Shown here one piece after another: positions 21,480 to 27,384 of a stretch of DNA of 27,589 bases. Under the pieces are notes generated by a model. It did no database searches, had not been told where the DNA came from, and was given only the letters and a program-made list of their open reading frames with translations. This stretch comes from a virus. The stretch spans positions 1 to 27,589 of IMG/VR virus record IMGVR_UViG_3300025141_000588. One strand, given 5' to 3'. The position numbers were made by a program, and so were the translations under genes. Every line of letters begins with the position of its first letter. The first letter of the stretch is position 1.

Positions 21480-22049
21480 TGGTGGTAGTAAACCTGACTT
21501 CTTTAGTAACTCATCATAAGACATACTATTCTTTTCTTCTTGAACTCTACGATGTTCCTCATAATACAAATCAAATCTTTCTTCTTCTGTAAGTTCATCA
21601 TCTTCTAAAAGATATTCTTTTATTTCATCAAGAGACATATACTCAGCTATATCATTCAATGGTGGAACAAACTTTTCTTTTGATTGTGGTTTTGAATTTG
21701 ACTTAGGTTGTTTGGTAGATTTCTTTTTAGAACTTTTCTTATATTCTTTTTCCCAACCTTTAAGAAATCCATCTACTTGGTCTACAAGTTTATTGTATTC
21801 TTCTTCAGACATCTCAGGTAAGTTCCAATCCATAAATGTTTCATCAACATAATCTTCTCTTGATTTCTTTTTTGGGAAGTATGCTTCAAAACTACTTGTT
21901 AATTCACCAATAGCCCAACTAATAAAATTAACTTTATGCATAGAATCTTTATCATTATTACCAGCTATATCAAATTGAATCTCATCAAGAAATTCAATCA
22001 AACTATTATGTAAGTCTTTTGTTATTAATATGTATTTTTTGTCTTTCAT
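21465..22049 (-). CDS. Charged unknown protein
   Basis: 194 residues, acidic and basic blocks. The N-terminal 70 residues look folded (YILITKDLHNSLIEFLDEIQ, FISWAIGELTSSFEAYF). A Lys/Ser linker (KKSSKKKSTKQPKSNSKPQ) follows, then an acidic helical end (LDEIKEYLLEDDELTEEERF). No family recognised. The 3' end overlaps the convergent nucleotidyltransferase gene by 15 nt. GAGAGGA lies upstream and a late-type promoter motif at 22064-22079. Confidence 0.55.
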   Translation of the reverse strand: MKDKKYILITKDLHNSLIEFLDEIQFDIAGNNDKDSMHKVNFISWAIGELTSSFEAYFPKKKSREDYVDETFMDWNLPEMSEEEYNKLVDQVDGFLKGWEKEYKKSSKKKSTKQPKSNSKPQSKEKFVPPLNDIAEYMSLDEIKEYLLEDDELTEEERFDLYYEEHRRVQEEKNSMSYDELLKKSGLLPPSTEE

Positions 22050-22063
22050 AACGATGTCCTCTC

Positions 22064-22079
22064 TTATATATAAATATAA
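22064..22079 (-). promoter_or_regulatory. Candidate late promoter for the charged protein gene
   Basis: Minus strand TTATATTTATATATAA, 14 nt upstream of the ATG at 22049; same core as at 4771 and 13351. Confidence 0.35.
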
Positions 22080-22150
22080 TGTTAATTCACGAAACGATTA
22101 AAAAGTAAAGAAGAAAAAATTTAATTTTTTTTTTGGAAGTATATATAGAT

Positions 22151-22516
22151 TTATAAATTTTTTATTTTATTTTCTAATTCTTCTATTGTAGATGCTTGGT
22201 CTTCTTTACTTCTGTTACGATTGAATTGTTTTATTCTCCACCCACTTTCATTCCTATTATCAATAGCTTCCATTTCTTCTTTCGTTCTTCCATCACCAAA
22301 CTCTGTATTGTATGGGTAGTCATCTTCCCATAAGTCAAAATTATCTTTTAGAAAATTAACTCCTCTACTCAACGCCCATTCAGCAGACCTTGAGTCAAAC
22401 CTATTATAACCTTCAAGTACTTTTATAGCTTCTTCTATAACTTCTCTCACCAATACTTGATGCATATCATTACCTTTATAACTTAATTCAATACCATCTT
22501 TGTTTTTATACTTCAT
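22151..22516 (-). CDS. Unknown protein, last gene of the Mom-like operon
   Basis: 121 residues from the ATG at 22516, chosen because GGAAGG lies upstream and the start overlaps the stop of the preceding small gene (ATGA). N-terminal YKNKDGIELSYKGNDMHQVL, a helical middle (VREVIEEAIKVLEGYNRF, SAEWALSRGVNFL) and a charged end with a short coiled coil (TIEELENKIKNL). Acidic and aromatic residues around 70-85 (LWEDDYPYN). No family recognised. Confidence 0.5.
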   Translation of the reverse strand: MKYKNKDGIELSYKGNDMHQVLVREVIEEAIKVLEGYNRFDSRSAEWALSRGVNFLKDNFDLWEDDYPYNTEFGDGRTKEEMEAIDNRNESGWRIKQFNRNRSKEDQASTIEELENKIKNL

Positions 22517-22689
22517 ACTTTTACCTTCCTTAAAAAAACCCATACACCTATATTGATTGAACCTATTATAAGATTGAACAAACTATGTCCACTACTGAAT
22601 AAGTATATTCCATATATTCCTATAACTAAGTTTAACCATAATGTCATTTTAAATAACTCAATATTATCCTCATTCACATCTAACTTCAT
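22513..22689 (-). CDS. Small two-helix membrane protein in the Mom-like operon
   Basis: 58 residues. Acidic N-terminus (MKLDVNEDNIE), two hydrophobic segments (MTLWLNLVIGIYGIYLF and LFNLIIGSINIGVWVFL) and a basic end (RKVKV). Start overlaps the stop of the Mom-like gene upstream (ATGA) and its stop overlaps the next start (ATGA), which is strong support for translation. Function unknown. Confidence 0.55.
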   Translation of the reverse strand: MKLDVNEDNIELFKMTLWLNLVIGIYGIYLFSSGHSLFNLIIGSINIGVWVFLRKVKV

Positions 22690-23426
22690 TTAACTGGCTC
22701 CATTCTTATTATCTCCGATTCGTTTGTATCTCTTGACTTTGGATATGGTAAGGTTTCGTGTTTCAATGTTTTCATTATCTTCTTCTTATGTTTCTTATTA
22801 GCCAAAATATAAACATATCTATGTTTCTGTAATTCTTTTCTTATCCAAAATGTTTCAGTAACTTGTTTCTGTATTTCATATGGGTCATTGGTTTTGTAAT
22901 GTGGGAAGATAGTTCTTCCATGTATCCATCTACCATCTGGTTCAAACTTAAATATCCAACCATCATTCCAACGATTATTGTTACCTTGATAAATCCAATT
23001 CGTTGCTTGATAGATTGTTCCACTATGTCCTTCAACAGGAGAAGCGTATGATATTAAGGCTTTGATTTCGGGTTTGTTTTTTCGTAACCAATTAAAGGAT
23101 TGAGATATAAACCAACTTTCAATATTACTACCATAACCATCATATATAAATAGTCGTGTTAGTTCTAAAACTTCCGTTCTTTTTATTTCATCTGATATGG
23201 ATTGTCCAGTCAATCTTCCTATTGGGTCACCATATACAATAACACCAATCATCTTCTCTTCTGCTTCGTCAAAGAATGAATGTTGTTTACCTGTATCAAT
23301 AAACAAACCTAATGCTACTGAACACTTAGTCCATAGTTTAGAGTAATGGTATTTAACAACCATCTTCTTAGCCGTTGGTTTATCTATTTGTCTGATAGAT
23401 AGTTTAGTTGTATCGCAATATTTCAT
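22686..23426 (-). CDS. Mom-like DNA-modification acyltransferase, paralogue 1 (conserved Asp replaced)
   Basis: 246 residues. Phage Mu Mom uses a GNAT-like fold to convert adenine in DNA to a carbamoylmethyl form that resists restriction. The family pattern is present: H27-Y28 (KYHYSK), ELTRL with R91, NIESWFISQS, then ISYASPVEGHSGTIYQATNW with Y139. Spacings R to acid (38) and acid to Tyr (10) equal those I recall for the essential Mu residues R101, D139 and Y149. Here the Asp position is Ser129 (SYASP), unlike the other three copies, so activity or chemistry may differ. The start overlaps paralogue 2 by 23 nt, with AAGGA upstream. The N-terminus (KYCDTTK) and C-terminus (LPYPK) are shared with paralogues 3 and 2 respectively. 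Confidence 0.65.
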   Translation of the reverse strand: MKYCDTTKLSIRQIDKPTAKKMVVKYHYSKLWTKCSVALGLFIDTGKQHSFFDEAEEKMIGVIVYGDPIGRLTGQSISDEIKRTEVLELTRLFIYDGYGSNIESWFISQSFNWLRKNKPEIKALISYASPVEGHSGTIYQATNWIYQGNNNRWNDGWIFKFEPDGRWIHGRTIFPHYKTNDPYEIQKQVTETFWIRKELQKHRYVYILANKKHKKKIMKTLKHETLPYPKSRDTNESEIIRMEPVK

Positions 23427-24114
23427 CTTTGTCCTTTGGATAAGGTAGTACTTTATATTTAAGATTACTCATCAATTCTTTTCTTTCTTTTTTATTTTTT
23501 GCTAACAAATAAATGTATCTATACTTTCTTGGTGTTCTTCTCATCTTAACACCTGGAAATAATTTCTTAATTTCTTCTGTCTTTCTTGTTCCATAATTAA
23601 GAACTGTGTTTCTTGGATGTTGCCATTTACCATCAATATAAAATTGATAACCACCAACCTTATCTGTAATACCACAATATAACCAATTCGTTGATTGGTA
23701 GATTGTTCCTATATGTCCTTGCTCTGGGTCTGAAAAAGCAATTAAACATTTTATATGAGGGTAATTTTCTTTTATGTATTTAATACTTTGTCCTATACAA
23801 TAACTTTCCATATTCTTACCAGCCCAATCAAAACTAAATAATCTAACTAATTCAAAATAATCACCTGGCAAACTATTTAACATTTTATCGTGAGATATTG
23901 AAGCTCTACCATATACCATTACTGTATTTAATTTACCATCAATATAAAATCCTAAACATATGTTTGCTCTATTTAATGTATGAGTATAATGGTGTTTAGA
24001 AATAATATCTCTAGCTAACTTAAATGGTATTACTTCCATTGTTATTCGTTCTTTATTTAATTCACCCATCTCAACAAATGAATTAGGTGCACCTTTCCAA
24101 AAACCATTACTCAT
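23404..24114 (-). CDS. Mom-like DNA-modification acyltransferase, paralogue 2
   Basis: 236 residues. Key positions are intact: H42-Y43 (KHHYTHT), R91 in ELVRLF, D129 in IAFSDPEQGH and Y139 in GTIYQSTNW; NMESYCIGQS between them is conserved in all four copies. A 25-residue N-terminal extension (MSNGFWKGAPNSF) is unique to this copy. The end has a Lys/Arg-rich segment (MRRTPRKYRYIYLLAKNKK) then LPYPKDKDE, as in paralogue 1. It starts 8 nt inside the preceding 57-residue gene. DNA is the presumed substrate; the modification it makes cannot be inferred from sequence. Confidence 0.7.
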   Translation of the reverse strand: MSNGFWKGAPNSFVEMGELNKERITMEVIPFKLARDIISKHHYTHTLNRANICLGFYIDGKLNTVMVYGRASISHDKMLNSLPGDYFELVRLFSFDWAGKNMESYCIGQSIKYIKENYPHIKCLIAFSDPEQGHIGTIYQSTNWLYCGITDKVGGYQFYIDGKWQHPRNTVLNYGTRKTEEIKKLFPGVKMRRTPRKYRYIYLLAKNKKERKELMSNLKYKVLPYPKDKDEILRYN

Positions 24115-24280
24115 TTAATTTCCTATTTAGAAATCTCTGCCAATCTCTTGCATCATTTTCTGCAAATATCCAAATGGGTTCTACTCCCATATCAACAGCA
24201 CTTTCTTCTGCTGCGTCAAAATCTCCACAATCACATAAATCCCACAACTTACCTTTTGAATCTAAACAAAAATATTTCAT
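24107..24280 (-). CDS. Small acidic protein between Mom-like genes
   Basis: 57 residues with a strong AGGAGG ribosome binding site. MKYFCLDSKGKLWDLCDCGD carries three Cys (C5, C16, C18); the rest is acidic and aromatic (VEPIWIFAENDARDWQRFL). It reads like a compact alpha/beta domain with a possible metal or disulfide site. It overlaps the start of paralogue 2 by 8 nt. Unknown family. Confidence 0.55.
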   Translation of the reverse strand: MKYFCLDSKGKLWDLCDCGDFDAAEESAVDMGVEPIWIFAENDARDWQRFLNRKLNE

Positions 24281-24289
24281 ATGTTCCTC

Positions 24290-24970
24290 CTAACTATACT
24301 CCAACAATGGATGTTTCAGTTCTTTAATTAATCTCTTCTTCTCTTTCTTACTACAAAGGAAATAGATATATCTATGTTTCCTTAATTTCTTTTTATACTC
24401 CATATCAGGTATCTTATCCAACACACCCTTTAATCCATTAGTTCCAAGTTGTTCACCAATCGCTCTATCGGATAACCAATTGTCTGTATTGGGATAACGA
24501 TACATATAAGCATCAGCAGCTCCTATTTCATTACCTTGATACAACCAATTAGATGCTCGGTAGATAATACCTTTATGATTAGCAGCTGGGTCTGCATATG
24601 ATATAACAACCTTTGTTTGTGGTGAATCTTTCTTTAACATCTTCAATGTCTGAGCTATACAATAGGATTCTATATTCTTACCATAACCATCTTCAATCCA
24701 TAATCGTTTCAACTCCAATACATCTATATCAGTAAACTCTCCACATATGGATTTAACAACTCTAAACCCAACGGGATTACCATAGATAACACAACCAATT
24801 AATTTTAAGTTATCACTATCAAAGAACTTGTGTTCACCATCTCTATAGTATATAGCATAGATGTCTGATGAAGCTGTCCAAGTATTTGCATAATGTTTAT
24901 TCATTATCATATCATAAACAATCTCTTTCTTAGTTCTCTCTATTACTATCTTGGATGTATCACAATACAT
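24290..24970 (-). CDS. Mom-like DNA-modification acyltransferase, paralogue 3
   Basis: 226 residues. H26-Y27 (NKHYANTW), R89 in ELKRLW, D127 in ISYADPAANH and Y137 in GIIYRASNWLYQG keep the Mu Mom spacing (38 and 10). The usual G-H-x-G is N-H-K-G here. The N-terminus MYCDTSK matches paralogue 1 (YCDTTK), so these two are the closest pair at that end. The C-terminal segment KKLRKHRYIYFLCSKKEKK is shared by all copies and is basic, as expected for DNA contact. It overlaps the 61-residue gene upstream by 11 nt. Confidence 0.7.
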   Translation of the reverse strand: MYCDTSKIVIERTKKEIVYDMIMNKHYANTWTASSDIYAIYYRDGEHKFFDSDNLKLIGCVIYGNPVGFRVVKSICGEFTDIDVLELKRLWIEDGYGKNIESYCIAQTLKMLKKDSPQTKVVISYADPAANHKGIIYRASNWLYQGNEIGAADAYMYRYPNTDNWLSDRAIGEQLGTNGLKGVLDKIPDMEYKKKLRKHRYIYFLCSKKEKKRLIKELKHPLLEYS

Positions 24971-25145
24971 ATTCTTCCCACAACTTATTAGCTTCTTTTA
25001 AAGTATTCTTTGTCATATTTGACATATTACCTTTTTCTAAATCTTCTATATGATACTTAACCCAATACCATTGTTCACGGCTTGTATCTTTATAATTATT
25101 TTCTATTCTATGTTTAAGTTTAATAAACTTTTCTTTAATCTTCAT
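24960..25145 (-). CDS. Small charged protein between Mom-like genes
   Basis: 61 residues, helical and charged (KIKEKFIKLKHRIENNY, REQWYWVKYHIEDLEKG, TLKEANKLWEEYVL). Overlaps both neighbours (ATGA with paralogue 4's stop, 11 nt with paralogue 3). No family recognised. Conceivably an accessory factor, but nothing in the sequence proves it. Confidence 0.5.
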   Translation of the reverse strand: MKIKEKFIKLKHRIENNYKDTSREQWYWVKYHIEDLEKGNMSNMTKNTLKEANKLWEEYVL

Positions 25146-25774
25146 TTCAACATTTTCTTTTTTAGTTTTTTATTTAGATAATATACATAAATGTTTTTGG
25201 GTTTTGTTTCTACAAAATAAATATCATCATCCTTTTTACCATTTTGTTTTTCTTCCCATCTTCTTTTTATAGCTCTAGCATATGGTCTTTTATTTCTAAT
25301 AGTTCTATCGTGGTATTGTTTACCATCTACCATTAAAGCTTGACCACTTGGTGTTTGTCCCATATTAATAAAGTTACTAGCTTTATAAACCACACCTTCG
25401 TGTCCTTGTTGTAAATCAGAATAAGATATAATAACTTCAGCGTCTGTATTTTGTTTTAACCACTTTAATGTTTTACCTATAAAGAAACTCTCTGTATTCG
25501 TAGGTGTATCATCTATACAACATAATCTTCTTAACTCCCAACATCTATCAGGATTATCTGGATGATATTTAGTAGCTGTGTTGGACATAGCTGGTTGTCC
25601 GTAAATCATACAACCAATCATTCGTGGTAATCCAAACTTACCATCAGGTGAATACAATGCAAAACATTGTCTATGTTGTATACCACCAGCGTAATGAGAG
25701 TAATGCCATTTCTCAATGAATGATGTAACAGTTTTCTTTGGAACAGGTTCTATTGTAAAATCACTTACTTTCAT
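25142..25774 (-). CDS. Mom-like DNA-modification acyltransferase, paralogue 4
   Basis: 210 residues, the most divergent copy. H24-Y25 (KWHYSHYAGG), R83 in ELRRL, D120 in ISYSDLQQGH and Y130 in GVVYKASNF are present; R to Asp is 37, one shorter than in the others. The strand-loop IGCMIYGQPA corresponds to the GNAT-like cofactor-binding strand (VIVYGDP in copy 1). It lacks the YCDT start. The C-terminus is basic (KRRWEEKQNGKKDDD, YYLNKKLKKKMLK). It overlaps the HNH gene by 14 nt, so the nuclease and this copy are coupled. Confidence 0.7.
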   Translation of the reverse strand: MKVSDFTIEPVPKKTVTSFIEKWHYSHYAGGIQHRQCFALYSPDGKFGLPRMIGCMIYGQPAMSNTATKYHPDNPDRCWELRRLCCIDDTPTNTESFFIGKTLKWLKQNTDAEVIISYSDLQQGHEGVVYKASNFINMGQTPSGQALMVDGKQYHDRTIRNKRPYARAIKRRWEEKQNGKKDDDIYFVETKPKNIYVYYLNKKLKKKMLK

Positions 25775-26273
25775 CTTTCCTTATCTTAGCTCTTTCACTA
25801 GCTTCTTTTTTAGTTTTCTTCTTATGACAATTATAACATAAGGTTTGTAGATTTTCTTCTTCCCAATATGTTAAATCAATCTCTTCAAAGGTTTTACCCT
25901 TTTGTTCCCACAATGGTCTGATGTGGTCTACATTCCATTTCTCATTATTCCTACGAGAACGCCAAGGAAATGATTCGTGACAATGAACACAATTCCCTTT
26001 ATCTCTTTTCCAAATATACTTTCGTGTTTCACTTGAATGGTAGATAAACATATACTCATCAGCACATTTACTATGCCAAGACTTTCGTTGATTAGTAAGG
26101 CCTGTCTTCTCACTCTTAATAAGATTACCACAAAATCTACACTTACCTTTCTTCTTCGTATAATAAGCTGTAGGTTTAGGTGGTATTCTATGTTCTTCTA
26201 AAAATACCTTAGACTCTTCTTTCTTTTTACCAAAGGTTCTCTTATGTCTTCTACTCCATCTTGATAAAGGCAT
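25761..26273 (-). CDS. HNH endonuclease with extra zinc finger
   Basis: 170 residues. Very basic N-terminus, a zinc finger C45-x2-C48 ... H67-x2-C70 (CRFCG, WHSKC), then a HNH/beta-beta-alpha nuclease: C95-x2-C98, NVDHIRPL with catalytic H117 in D116-H117, NLQTLCYNCHKKKT with N141 and C146-x2-C149. The additional finger is unusual for simple homing HNH proteins. It sits upstream of the Mom-like copies in one operon. A role in attacking DNA that lacks the phage modification, or simple mobility, is possible; neither is shown. Confidence 0.85.
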   Translation of the reverse strand: MPLSRWSRRHKRTFGKKKEESKVFLEEHRIPPKPTAYYTKKKGKCRFCGNLIKSEKTGLTNQRKSWHSKCADEYMFIYHSSETRKYIWKRDKGNCVHCHESFPWRSRRNNEKWNVDHIRPLWEQKGKTFEEIDLTYWEEENLQTLCYNCHKKKTKKEASERAKIRKDESK

Positions 26274-26410
26274 TAATCAACCATAGCTTGTTTTACTTCT
26301 TTTATTATTCTACTAGCTGCTCTATCAAACATACCATCATAAGGTACTTGTGTTTTCACTCTATCATATTCTTCTTTCAATATATCTTTAACTATCTGTT
26401 CTAATATCAT
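26273..26410 (-). CDS. Micro-ORF (45 aa) before the HNH gene
   Basis: 45 residues: MILEQIVKDILKEEYDRVKT, then PYDGMFDRAASRIIKEVKQ, an amphipathic helical protein. Its stop overlaps the HNH start (TAATG), and AAAGGAAT lies upstream. Unknown function. Confidence 0.5.
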   Translation of the reverse strand: MILEQIVKDILKEEYDRVKTQVPYDGMFDRAASRIIKEVKQAMVD

Positions 26411-26430
26411 ATTATATTCCTTTTGGTTTA

Positions 26431-26496
26431 CTATACATATTCTCTAATACCAGTACCTACATGTTGTAAATACCATTGTTTCTTTTCTGTATCAAA
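26431..26496 (-). pseudogene. Possible coding remnant without a start
   Basis: The 95 nt between two small genes contains, on the minus strand, an open stretch reading FDTEKKQWYLQHVGTGIREY and V then TAG, preceded directly by TGA and with no start codon. It is protein-like in composition and may be the end of a frameshifted small gene. It may also be chance. Confidence 0.25.
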
Positions 26497-26505
26497 TCAA
26501 GAGTA

Positions 26506-26706
26506 TTATTCCTTTCTTTGATGTGTCATTAATATATTAACAATGCCTGTAATGCATATACCACAAAAGGCTACAGGTAATTGTCCTATTTTACCTTGAA
26601 CACCACCTGGTATCGTATGTATATCAATATCACATATTTCACAAAAAGCAGGTGTGGGTTTATTATCTTTAACCTTACCTGATTTAAGATTTATTATCTT
26701 TACCAT
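26506..26706 (-). CDS. Small CxxC/CxxC zinc-binding-type protein
   Basis: 66 residues. FCEICDIDIH (C22-x2-C25) and FCGICITGI (C48-x2-C51) would bind one zinc. The short basic start (MVKIINLKSGKVKDNK) and the small size are typical of nucleic-acid-binding ribbons. In phage Mu a 62-residue zinc protein, Com, activates translation of mom. This gene lies in the Mom-like operon, but its Cys spacing differs and no homology is claimed. Confidence 0.55.
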   Translation of the reverse strand: MVKIINLKSGKVKDNKPTPAFCEICDIDIHTIPGGVQGKIGQLPVAFCGICITGIVNILMTHQRKE

Positions 26707-26714
26707 TTATTAAT

Positions 26715-26960
26715 TTAATCGGTTAAATGTACTAATATACTTAATGCCAATGTATGTACTGCAGTCATCATCCATTCAGTATATAAAGCAGGGTCAACCC
26801 AAGTTGCTATAATGCAACAACAGATAGGTGTTATGAATATGATGTATTTAAATACCTGCATTACCTTATCCAATGTAGTAGGCATAGTATCAGTCTTTCT
26901 TCTTTTATTATACTTCTTACCTTTATATGGTTTACGAGTTGTTCTTTTTTTAGTTTTCAT
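26715..26960 (-). CDS. Small membrane protein with very basic N-terminus
   Basis: 81 residues. The first 25 are Lys/Arg/Thr-rich (KTKKRTTRKPYKGKKYNKRR), then two hydrophobic helices (about 34-50, VFKYIIFITPICCCIIATW; and 62-78, MTAVHTLALSILVHL). Probably both ends are cytoplasmic. Overlaps the upstream 40-residue gene. Unknown function. Confidence 0.55.
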   Translation of the reverse strand: MKTKKRTTRKPYKGKKYNKRRKTDTMPTTLDKVMQVFKYIIFITPICCCIIATWVDPALYTEWMMTAVHTLALSILVHLTD

Positions 26961-27072
26961 TATTATCCTCCATAGCGTATCTAATGATTGTATAGCTGGT
27001 AATGATACCTAATAGTATTATCCCCACTATACCAATCGCTGATATGATTAAGTTTATTAAAGTTATTATCAT
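26950..27072 (-). CDS. Small single-pass membrane protein (40 aa)
   Basis: MIITLINLIISAIGIVGIIL then LGIITSYTIIRYAMEDNNEN: one long hydrophobic helix and an acidic tail. GGAG lies upstream (27084-27081), and the stop overlaps the next start by 11 nt. Unknown function. Confidence 0.5.
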   Translation of the reverse strand: MIITLINLIISAIGIVGIILLGIITSYTIIRYAMEDNNEN

Positions 27073-27076
27073 TTAT

Positions 27077-27226
27077 TTATCTCCATTCTTTATATAATTT
27101 ATTATGTTTGATTCTTACTAATACTGGTAATTCTATTATTAACCAATACATAAGATAGAAACCAAGCACTATACCTATAATGGAAAACAATACTAATCCA
27201 ATTGTCATCATTGTTAAACCTGTCAT
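27077..27226 (-). CDS. Small single-pass membrane protein (49 aa)
   Basis: Begins MTGLTMMTIGLVLFSIIG, continues with a second hydrophobic part (IVLGFYLMYWLIIELPVL) and ends basic (RIKHNKLYKEWR). The ATG at 27226 has a perfect GGAGGT six nt upstream; the ATG at 27231 is too close and stops after two codons. First gene after the promoter at 27263-27292. Confidence 0.6.
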   Translation of the reverse strand: MTGLTMMTIGLVLFSIIGIVLGFYLMYWLIIELPVLVRIKHNKLYKEWR

Positions 27227-27262
27227 TTCATTACCTCCAATTCAATTTAATTTTATCATTAT

Positions 27263-27292
27263 AATTTACAACGAAATACGCCATAAAGTCAA
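27263..27292 (-). promoter_or_regulatory. Sigma70-like promoter of the Mom-like operon
   Basis: Minus strand: TTGACT (27292-27287), 18-nt spacer, TAAATT (27268-27263), preceded by AAAACGC, close to the A-tract-GC context of the other early-type promoters. About 30-nt leader to the ATG at 27226. Confidence 0.6.
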
Positions 27293-27305
27293 GCGTTTTC
27301 TTTCA

Positions 27306-27381
27306 TACAATCAAATGGTTGTGAATAGCTGCCCATTCTTCATTTGCTCTGATTACCTACATTTACAACCATTGGATTGTA
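27306..27381 (-). repeat. Long imperfect inverted repeat between operons
   Basis: 17-nt arms (27306-27322 and 27365-27381) pair with a single mismatch, ACAATCAAATGGTTGT against ACAACCATTGGATTGT, enclosing 42 nt. It begins 3 nt after the stop of the truncated gene at the right edge. There is no T-tract, so it is not a standard terminator; it may be an RNA processing/stabilising hairpin or an operator. Confidence 0.5.
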
Positions 27382-27384
27382 ATA

